Source of the DNA: Omnitrophica bacterium RIFOXYB12_FULL_50_7
GTDB lineage: Bacteria; Omnitrophota; Omnitrophia; Omnitrophales; Aquincolibacteriaceae
NCBI GenBank assembly: GCA_001804345.1
Contig: MHFU01000049.1
Location: 6,308 to 14,175 of the forward strand
Length of the DNA stretch: 7,868 nucleotides
Direction: 5' to 3'
Shown: positions 1-6,300 of the stretch, piece by piece
Position numbering within the stretch: position 1 is the stretch's first letter
Layout of the letters: each line of letters starts with the position of its first letter
Position numbers and translations under genes: made by a program
The notes under the pieces: generated by a model
What the model saw: the letters and a program-made list of their open reading frames with translations, nothing else
What the model was told of the DNA's origin: nothing
Databases searched by the model: none

Positions 1-1
1 C

Positions 2-850
2 GAGCTATATAAGAAAGCCGACGAGATCCTGGGTTATGCCATCAGCCAGATCTGTTTCGCCGGACCCGAAAACGAATTAACCCGAACCCTTTATGCTCAA
101 ACCGGAATCCTGGTCACAAGCCTTGCCGCTTTGGCGGCACTCCGTGAAAAAATTCCTGAGCTTACGCCCTCGATCGTCGCAGGCTTGAGTCTCGGAGAAT
201 TTACGGCCTTGACCGTCTCGGGAGCGATCTCTTTTGAAGATGCGCTGAAACTTGTGCAAGTCCGCGCTGAAGCGATGGAAGATGCGGCAAAGAACAATCC
301 GGGAACTATGGCCTTCGTCATGGGACTTACTATCGAACAATGCATGGCCGTAGCCCAGGAAGCGGGTTGCGAGGTCGCAAATCTCAATGCGCCGGATCAG
401 ACGGTGCTTTCAGGAACTCTCCAGTCCATCGAGCAGGCTTGCAAGATCGCCGAAGCTAAAGGCGCCAAACGTGCGATGCCGCTTAAAGTTGGCGGTGCTT
501 TTCACTCATTGCTTATGGGCGAGGCTAAGGTACGACTTGAGGCCGCGCTGGCCCATACTCTGATCCACGAACCCAAGTGCGCTTTTATTCCCAATGTTAC
601 AGCCCAAAGAGTTTCAAATCCCGAAGAGATCCGGTCGCTGCTTGCGAAGCAACTTACAAGTTCAGTTCAGTGGGTCCGGACCATGGCGACTGCCAAGGAA
701 TCCGGGGTCACCACTTATCTGGAAATTGGTCCCGGGAAAATCCTAAAAGGACTGGCACGCAAATGCCAGCCGGAGCTCGAAGTTTTTTCATTTGGCGCCA
801 TGGCTGACATGAAAGGCCTCGAGACGCTCACTTTGTTGGCAAAATCATAA
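2..850 (+). CDS. fabD: Malonyl-CoA:ACP transacylase FabD (5' end missing)
   Basis: Transfers the malonyl group from malonyl-CoA to the phosphopantetheine arm of ACP, supplying the two-carbon extender for cytoplasmic type II fatty-acid synthesis. The frame is open from the window edge and gives 282 residues. Compared with E. coli FabD (about 309), roughly 30 N-terminal residues, including the GQGSQ motif, lie outside. A TTG at 131 is internal, because family-like sequence (ending AQTGILVTSLAAL) precedes it. The nucleophile is the serine in GLSLGE at 188-190, the conserved arginine is in the VQVRAEAM segment, and the catalytic histidine in GAFHSLLM is at 503-505. GPGK near the C-terminus is also typical. 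The motif has leucine where most bacteria have histidine (GHSLGE), a variant I recall from chlamydial and plant plastid enzymes. It lies 16 bases before fabG and is almost certainly co-transcribed with it. plsX or fabH often lie upstream but cannot be seen here. Identification is very secure. Confidence 0.97.
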   Translation, partial: ELYKKADEILGYAISQICFAGPENELTRTLYAQTGILVTSLAALAALREKIPELTPSIVAGLSLGEFTALTVSGAISFEDALKLVQVRAEAMEDAAKNNPGTMAFVMGLTIEQCMAVAQEAGCEVANLNAPDQTVLSGTLQSIEQACKIAEAKGAKRAMPLKVGGAFHSLLMGEAKVRLEAALAHTLIHEPKCAFIPNVTAQRVSNPEEIRSLLAKQLTSSVQWVRTMATAKESGVTTYLEIGPGKILKGLARKCQPELEVFSFGAMADMKGLETLTLLAKS

Positions 851-854
851 CGAT

Positions 855-860
855 AGGAGA
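855..860 (+). promoter_or_regulatory. Shine-Dalgarno site of fabG
   Basis: AGGAGA lies six bases before the ATG at 867, within the 16-base gap after the fabD stop. It fixes the fabG start and shows that fabG is initiated independently and not by stop-start overlap. Confidence 0.85.
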
Positions 861-866
861 TAAACC

Positions 867-1610
867 ATGACGCTCAAAGATAAAGTTGCACTTGTGACCG
901 GCGCCGGTCGCGGGATCGGCCAGGCGATCGCCCTTGCGTTCGCAAAAGAGGGTGCCATTTTGGTGCTTTCGGACCTCAAAACCGAGTTTTTGACGGAGAC
1001 CGAGACCCTCGCAAAACAGGCGGGATCCCCGAAATGCGTTTTGACGCAAGCCAATGTGGCGAATGGGGATGAAGTTGGACAAGTTGTCAAAATCGCTCTT
1101 GACACTTGTGAGCGCATCGATATACTCGTCAACGTTGCGGGCATCACGAAGGACGGTTTGCTTGCGACCATGTCCGAGCAGGATTGGGATGATGTTCTTT
1201 CGATAAATTTGAAAAGTGCATTCCTTTTTACCAAGGAATGTGCAAGGCCCATGATGAAGCAGCGCGCCGGAGTGATCATCAATATTGCTTCCATCATCGG
1301 GATCGCCGGGAACGCGGGGCAGGCGAATTATGCGGCCTCCAAAGGCGGCATGATCGCCCTGACAAAGAGTACCGCAAAAGAGTTGGCAAAGCGGAATATC
1401 CGGGCCAACGCGATCGCGCCAGGTTTTATCAAGAGCAAGATGACCGACAAGCTTCCTCCGGATCTGGTCGAGAAAATGAAGGAACGGATCGGGCTTAGGC
1501 GTCTCGGAGAGCCTCAAGATGTAGCAAATGTTGCCGTATTTTTGGCATCAGAAGCATCAGCGTATGTCACCGGGCAAACAATTGTTGTGGACGGTGGTCT
1601 CGTAATCTGA
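867..1610 (+). CDS. fabG: 3-oxoacyl-ACP reductase FabG
   Basis: NADPH-dependent reduction of 3-oxoacyl-ACP to 3-hydroxyacyl-ACP, the first reductive step of each elongation cycle; a cytoplasmic enzyme, normally a tetramer. It is a 247-residue classical short-chain dehydrogenase, the usual length for FabG. The nucleotide-binding TGAGRGIG is at residues 11-18. The catalytic tetrad is complete: Asn114 (SINLKS), Ser142 (NIASIIG), Tyr155 and Lys159 (YAASK). The PG motif (IAPGF) is at about 183-187, and the C-terminal VTGQ..VVDGG is typical. The NNAG motif reads NVAG (89-92), a tolerated variant of the structural motif. The start is supported by AGGAGA six bases upstream. SDR enzymes share these motifs with many other functions, but its place between fabD and acpP makes FabG the clear call. 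Confidence 0.97.
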   Translation: MTLKDKVALVTGAGRGIGQAIALAFAKEGAILVLSDLKTEFLTETETLAKQAGSPKCVLTQANVANGDEVGQVVKIALDTCERIDILVNVAGITKDGLLATMSEQDWDDVLSINLKSAFLFTKECARPMMKQRAGVIINIASIIGIAGNAGQANYAASKGGMIALTKSTAKELAKRNIRANAIAPGFIKSKMTDKLPPDLVEKMKERIGLRRLGEPQDVANVAVFLASEASAYVTGQTIVVDGGLVI

Positions 1611-1643
1611 TGTGATTTTCAAGCAGTAAAGCTTTCAATCCCT

Positions 1644-1651
1644 AAAGGAGG
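1644..1651 (+). promoter_or_regulatory. Strong Shine-Dalgarno site of acpP
   Basis: AAAGGAGG is the best Shine-Dalgarno match in the window and sits eight bases before the ATG at 1660. This fits the high translation level expected for acyl carrier protein, usually one of the most abundant proteins in a bacterial cell. The 49-base fabG-acpP gap otherwise holds only a weak 4-bp repeat around 1621-1634. Confidence 0.9.
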
Positions 1652-1659
1652 AAACATCG

Positions 1660-1899
1660 ATGGGCGTTCAAGAAAAGATCACAGAAATTATCGTCGAACA
1701 GCTTGGTGTGAAACCCGAGGAAGTCGTTCCGGAAGCATCTTTTGTGGATGATCTCGGTGCAGATTCCCTGGATACGGTTGAGCTCGTCATGGCCTTCGAA
1801 GAAGAGTTTGGCGCTGAAATTCCGGATGAAGATGCGGAAAAGCTTCAGACCGTAGGGGATGCCATCAAGTACGTCTCGGAAAAGACGAGCCAGAAGTAA
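1660..1899 (+). CDS. acpP: Acyl carrier protein
   Basis: Small acidic carrier that holds growing acyl chains as thioesters on a 4'-phosphopantetheine arm and passes them between FabD, FabG, FabF and the acyltransferases. The protein has 79 residues, the standard length, and is predicted to be a four-helix bundle. The attachment serine is Ser36 in the canonical [10 protein letters not shown] motif (codon 1765-1767), followed by the acidic recognition helix II ([12 protein letters not shown]) that partner enzymes contact. It is rich in Glu and Asp throughout. The ATG start is fixed by the strong AAAGGAGG eight bases upstream. Its position between fabG and fabF is the classic arrangement and marks it as the housekeeping fatty-acid ACP, not a polyketide or specialised carrier. 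A hairpin covers its stop codon. Confidence 0.98.
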   Translation: MGVQEKITEIIVEQLGVKPEEVVPEASFVDDLGADSLDTVELVMAFEEEFGAEIPDEDAEKLQTVGDAIKYVSEKTSQK

Positions 1900-1909
1900 T
1901 CGGCTCGTC
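1884..1909 (+). terminator. Hairpin across the acpP stop codon (weak terminator or mRNA stabiliser)
   Basis: GACGAGCC (1884-1891) and GGCTCGTC (1902-1909) are perfect 8-bp inverted repeats around a 10-base loop that contains the acpP stop codon. Only CTTTC follows, not a real T-tract, so efficient intrinsic termination is unlikely. It could be a partial terminator, or a 3' barrier that protects an abundant short acpP transcript, giving more AcpP than FabF from one operon. The pairing is seen directly; the role is inferred. Confidence 0.4.
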
Positions 1910-1936
1910 CTTTCACCCCTAAAATCCTTCTACCCT

Positions 1937-1943
1937 AAGGAAG
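1937..1943 (+). promoter_or_regulatory. Shine-Dalgarno site of fabF
   Basis: AAGGAAG lies ten bases before the ATG at 1954, downstream of the acpP hairpin, and supports that start for fabF. Confidence 0.75.
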
Positions 1944-1953
1944 TCCAACTATC

Positions 1954-3195
1954 ATGCGGCGTGTAGTTATTACCGGCATTGGCATGATCACTCCTGTAGC
2001 CAACACTGCCGAAGAAACTTGGCAAGGTTTTTTGAAAGGCAAAAGCGGGACGGGTCCTCTGACCCAGATCGACTCGACGCCTTTTAATTCCAAAGTCGCT
2101 GCCGAGGTCAAGAACTTCGATCCCACCCGATACATGTCCCTGAAAGAGATCAAAAAAACGGACATCTTTGTCCAATTTGGGGTCGCCACCGCCAAGATGG
2201 CCATGGAAGACGCCCAACTTGACATCACCAAAGAAGATGCTCATCGCGTCGGCATCCTGGTCGGTTCGGGGATCGGTGGATTGCGCATAATCGAGGAGCA
2301 GCACCGCCAGATGATGGAAAAGGGACCGGGACGTATTTCTCCCTTCCTGATCCCGATGCTTATTGTCAATATGGCGCCCGGGGCGATCTCGATTGCTTTG
2401 GGACTCAAGGGACCGAGCACCTGCGTGGCGACGGCCTGCGCAACAGGCTCCAATGCCATCGGCGATGCTTTCAAGATTATCCAGCGGAACGAAGCCGATG
2501 TCATGTTTGCTGGGGGCACAGAATCCTGCATCACGAATCTCGGGTTCGGCGGGTTCGATGCTATGAAAGCTTTAAGTACCCATAATGAGAATCCTGCGAC
2601 CGCTTCGCGGCCTTTTGATAAAACGCGCAGCGGATTTGTGATGGGCGAAGGCTGCGCCGTTCTAATCATGGAAGAGTTGGAACACGCGAAAAAGCGCGGA
2701 GCACGGATCTACGCTGAAATGGCGGGTTACGGCATGACGTCTGATGCAAGTCATATCACGGCACCGGACCCCAGCGGAGAAGGTGCTGCTCGTTGCATGA
2801 TCATTGCCATGAAAGATGCGAAGATCCTTCCCGAGGACGTGGATTACATCAACGCTCATGGGACTTCGACGCTGATGAATGATAAGGTCGAAACTTTGGC
2901 CATCAAGAAAGCGTTGGGGGAAGATGTCGCGCGTAAGGTGCGGATCAGTTCGACCAAGTCCATGACCGGTCATCTTCTCGGAGCGGCCGGTGCCGTCGAA
3001 GGCGCGGCTTGTGTGTTGGCCATACGCGATCAGATCGTTCCACCAACAATTAATTACAAGCATCCCGATCCGGATTGTGATCTAAATTACGTTCCAAACG
3101 AAGCTCAAGCCTGTCGTGTTCGCTTCACTTTATCGAATTCGTTGGGTTTCGGGGGCCATAATGCCTGTATCGCTTTCAAAGCGTATCAGGATTAG
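1954..3195 (+). CDS. fabF: 3-oxoacyl-ACP synthase II FabF (KAS II)
   Basis: Condenses malonyl-ACP with acyl-ACP, releasing CO2 and lengthening the chain by two carbons; a cytoplasmic thiolase-fold dimer. Its 413 residues equal the usual family length. The Cys-His-His active site is complete: Cys162 in the ATACATG nucleophile elbow, His302 in NAHGTST and His340 in SMTGHLLG, nearly the same positions as in E. coli FabF. Lys335 precedes His340 as expected, and the C-terminal NSLGFGGHN loop (about 395-403) carries the gating phenylalanine. After HGTST the sequence reads LMND where PLND or PAGD is common, a mild variation. AAGGAAG ten bases upstream supports the ATG. The unbroken order after acpP indicates the general elongation enzyme. 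FabB is the alternative, but placement beside acpP and the sequence favour FabF. Confidence 0.97.
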   Translation: MRRVVITGIGMITPVANTAEETWQGFLKGKSGTGPLTQIDSTPFNSKVAAEVKNFDPTRYMSLKEIKKTDIFVQFGVATAKMAMEDAQLDITKEDAHRVGILVGSGIGGLRIIEEQHRQMMEKGPGRISPFLIPMLIVNMAPGAISIALGLKGPSTCVATACATGSNAIGDAFKIIQRNEADVMFAGGTESCITNLGFGGFDAMKALSTHNENPATASRPFDKTRSGFVMGEGCAVLIMEELEHAKKRGARIYAEMAGYGMTSDASHITAPDPSGEGAARCMIIAMKDAKILPEDVDYINAHGTSTLMNDKVETLAIKKALGEDVARKVRISSTKSMTGHLLGAAGAVEGAACVLAIRDQIVPPTINYKHPDPDCDLNYVPNEAQACRVRFTLSNSLGFGGHNACIAFKAYQD

Positions 3196-3221
3196 CCCTG
3201 CGTTCTTATTTTTTTATTCTT
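3180..3221 (+). terminator. Possible intrinsic terminator at the end of fabF
   Basis: The stem AGCG-(TAT bulge)-CAGG (3180-3190) pairs with CCTGCGTT (3197-3204), including one G-U pair, around the loop ATTAGC, which contains the fabF stop codon. A T-rich tract follows, with seven consecutive T at 3209-3215. Tract and position are right for rho-independent termination, but the bulge and short stem make it weak. If it works, it would separate the fatty-acid genes from smc, which would then need its own promoter in the gap. I found no convincing -35/-10 pair there. Confidence 0.35.
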
Positions 3222-3331
3222 GAGGTTCACTGACTCTTTTTCTCTCTTCAGACAGCACCCTTTTCTGCCGAAACATTAGCTGTGGAAGTAAACCCAAAAG
3301 GGGAGCAGCTCTATCCTAAGAGCGTGCATGT
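3196..3331 (+). other. fabF-smc intergenic region, possible structured smc leader
   Basis: This 136-base gap is the only sizeable non-coding stretch of the window. It begins with the T-rich tract and then carries several inverted repeats: ACAGC/GCTGT (3252-3256 with 3279-3283), CCCTTTT/AAAAGGG (3258-3264 with 3296-3302), and a bulged hairpin right before smc (3305-3327). The first two pairs interleave, so both together would form a pseudoknot. The GGGGAG at 3300-3305 resembles a Shine-Dalgarno sequence but lies 26 bases from the smc ATG. In many bacteria rnc lies between these genes; no recognisable RNase III sequence is present. Base pairings are seen; any regulatory role is inferred. Confidence 0.4.
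3305..3327 (+). promoter_or_regulatory. Bulged hairpin abutting the smc start
   Basis: GCAGCTCT (3305-3312) pairs with AGAGC-G-TGC (3319-3327) as eight base pairs with one bulged G (3324) around the six-base loop ATCCTA. It contains AAGAG (3318-3322), the only Shine-Dalgarno-like sequence at normal distance (nine bases) from the ATG at 3332, so folding would hide it. Alternatively, folding brings the upstream GGGGAG within reach of the start, as in split ribosome-binding sites described in phage T4. Either way it could tune smc translation. The function is inferred. Confidence 0.4.
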
Positions 3332-6300
3332 ATGCGCCTTAAAAAACTTGAGCTTCTAGGTTTCAAATCCTTCGCCGTAAAAACCGAGGTTGCTTTTGAC
3401 CAAGGGGTCACTTGCATCGTCGGTCCTAACGGTTGTGGTAAGAGCAATGTCTCAGACGCTATCCGTTGGGTTCTTGGAGAGCGTAGCGCTAAACTTTTGC
3501 GCGGCTCGACCATGGAAGACGTTATCTTCAACGGCACCGAAGTCCGCAAACCCCTCGCCTTCGCCGAAGTATCCCTCACGATCGATAATGCGGATCGCGG
3601 CATGCCGATCGAATATAACGAAGTCACGCTCACACGGCGCCTTTACCGTACCGGGGAAAGTGAATACCTCCTTAATAAGACCCAGTGCCGGCTCAAAGAT
3701 ATCCAGGATTTGATTCTCGATACCGGTATCGGTTCCTCGTCCTATTCCATGATTGAGCAGGGAAGGATCGACTACATTCTCAAGGCTGATCCGGAAGAAC
3801 GCCGCTTCCTCGTTGAAGAAGCCGCCGGGATTGCCAAATACAAGGTCAAAAAAGACGAATCGATCCGCAAGCTCGAACGCACGGAAGAGAACTTGAAACG
3901 CCTTCAGGACATTGTCTTCGAGGTCCAAAAAAACATTCAGTACGCTGAGCGGCAGGCCAAACGCGCCGAGCGTTACAAACTCGAGCTCGAACGCCTCAAA
4001 ACGCTTGAGATCAAACGCGCTTTTTATGACCAGCGGCAGATCGAGCAAAAAAAACTCGACCTCACGCAAAGCTTCCAGTCCAAAAAGGACGAACTTTCAG
4101 CTCTCGAGATAAAGCTCCAGTCTCAGCACCAAACGATCGAGGATCAGGAGACCCGCGTCAGGGGGATCGGTCAGCGTTGCCATGTTAAAGAAGGCGAGCG
4201 TTACCAAGCTCTCGCCCAGATCGAAACGAATGATCAAAAACTTCAGTTCATCCGGGATAAACGCGTCGAGCTCGCCCAGCAACGCGGCCAGTTGCTTCAA
4301 GAACAAGATCAATTGCGCCAAGCAATCGAAGCGGCCATCACAAAAAAGAATGAACTTCGTGAGATTCTAAAGACCCGGGAGAGCGAAAGCTCCCAAGTTC
4401 AGACGCGTCTTACGGAAGTTACGCAGAAGCTTCAGCATCAAGAATCCCTGATCCAGGAAGCCAAGAACGCTCTTGAAACGTCCCGAAAAGAATTCTTCGA
4501 TGCCGCTCAGGTTACAACACAGTCCCGCAACGAATTTCATCGCGCCAAAGCGCTCGGGGAGAATTTGGGCTCGCAGCGTCGTCGGGAAGAATTTAATGCA
4601 AACCGTCTCGTGGAGCAGATCGCGGCATGGGAAGAAAAACTGCAGCTTTGCCTCCAGTCCCTTGAGAACACGAACTCCGAACTTCAGAGTACACTAAGCG
4701 GGCATCAAGGGTTGCGATCTACCACCCACGCCTTCGAACATGAACTTACAGAACTCCGTAAGCATGCGCATGAGGTTCGCCTCGCGCTCCGCGAAAAAGA
4801 ATCTCGACTTCACACTCTCACAGAAATGGAAGGCGCGAGCTTGACCGCGTTCCAGGAATTCCTGAACGAAACGACCCAACAGGTCCCAGGACTCGTCCGA
4901 AGTCTGCAAGAAGTCGTGAAAGTTCGAGAAGGTTATGAATGGGCCATGGATGTCGCCTTGGGACAATTCGCCAGATCCTTGATTGCCGGAGACGTAACGA
5001 CCGCCCGAACGCTTGTGGAACGATTGAATGCTAAGCATTCTCTTGCCGCCGGGGTCTTTCTTAAAACACAAATTTCATCATTTCCGGAAGCAACCCAACA
5101 CTACGCGTCTTTCGGATTCCGTCCGCTTTCCGACTTTGTCCATATCGAGCCCGGGTTTGAAGGTATCCTGGGAAATGTTTTTATCGGCGAAACTTTTCCG
5201 CTCGATCAGCTTGAGGCGCTCCTGACAACGTCGATTTCGGCAAACCTTGTTTCGCGTGACGGTTTGTTCCTAAGTTCCGACCGCCGGCTCTTTTTCTGGA
5301 ATGATCAGAGCCGTTCGCAGTTCTTTTTTTCGAGAGATTCCGAAATTTCGAAGATCCGCCATGAGATCGAAACCCTTACAGCGCAAGCGCAGGAAAAAGA
5401 AACGAAGATCGGTTACCTGGAAAACGAACTCGCAACCTTGCGTACCCAGGGCGCTGAAGCGGAAGATCAAAAAACCTCGTCCCTCATTGAGAAAGAATCT
5501 CTCGAAAGTGAAAAAAAGAACATCGAAGAACGCCTCCGAGGATTTAAAGCTGAGAGTGAATTGTCAGCATCTGAGATCCGGAACCTGACGCAAGAGGCCG
5601 AGCAGATCCGCGTTACGCTCGAACAGATTCAGGCGTCTTTGATCCAAAAGGAACAAGAAGAATCAAATCTCGGGGAGATCCAGCGTCGGAAGGAGAAAAA
5701 TCTTGAGCAGGGCACATGCGCCCGCGAAGAAGCCCTGAACGAGGTTCGGCAATGTCAGACGCAGGCCGAGCAATTCCAGCAGGGGATACAGCACCTTGAG
5801 GAATCTCTTCGCCTTGTCGAACAACACGCGCAAAAAGATCAGGAGCGGCAGGCCTTCCTCGATCATGGAAAAGAACGCATCGTGGCCAAGGAACAGGAAC
5901 TGGACCAGGAAGAGGTTGTCGGTGTACGCCTAGCCGAAGAACACCAGCAACGGCTGCTCGCCGTGGATGTTGACCTTGAACTGCTGCGCAAAGATCAACG
6001 GGAACAGGAAGAACTTCTGACGGGTCAGCGCCACACCCTGGATCAAGCGCTTCACTCCCAAAAGGTACTGCAGGACGAAGAACACCATATCTCGCTCCAA
6101 CAAATGGATCTTGACTATCAGCTCAAGAACGTGGGGGAGCGGCTTTTGCAGCGCTACCGTCTGAACCTTTCGGAGCTCAACAGTCAGGATTATATTTTCA
6201 CGGAAGAGGAATTATCCTCCGCCGAGGAGACGATCGCGGCGCTTCAAAATAAGGTCGATTCTCTCGGCACGGTCAACCTTCTTGCCATCGAGGAATACCA

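Noticed and set aside
131..850. Treating the TTG at 131 as the fabD start
   Set aside because: The same frame is open to the window edge and the upstream residues match the FabD family, so the gene is simply cut by the window.
828..1517. Long minus-strand open frame (229 codons) opposite fabG
   Set aside because: It lies antisense to a complete, motif-bearing fabG, has no family-like motifs and no clear ribosome-binding site. It is a by-product of codon bias in the sense gene.
1621..1634. Small inverted repeat AAGC/GCTT between fabG and acpP
   Set aside because: Only four base pairs with no T-tract and no extension; expected by chance.
3209..3317. A sigma-70 promoter for smc in the intergenic gap
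   Set aside because: TATTCT (3215-3220) and TATCCT (3312-3317) resemble -10 boxes, but neither has an acceptable -35 hexamer at the right distance; the region is simply T-rich.
3452..4069. Minus-strand open frame (205 codons) opposite the start of smc
   Set aside because: Antisense shadow of the SMC N-terminal head, rich in Phe and Leu as expected from reversed Glu/Lys codons; no recognisable protein features.
3830..4800. Repetitive Glu/Gln/Lys-rich stretches in smc as DNA repeats
   Set aside because: They reflect heptad coiled-coil composition; I see no direct DNA repeat unit of constant length.
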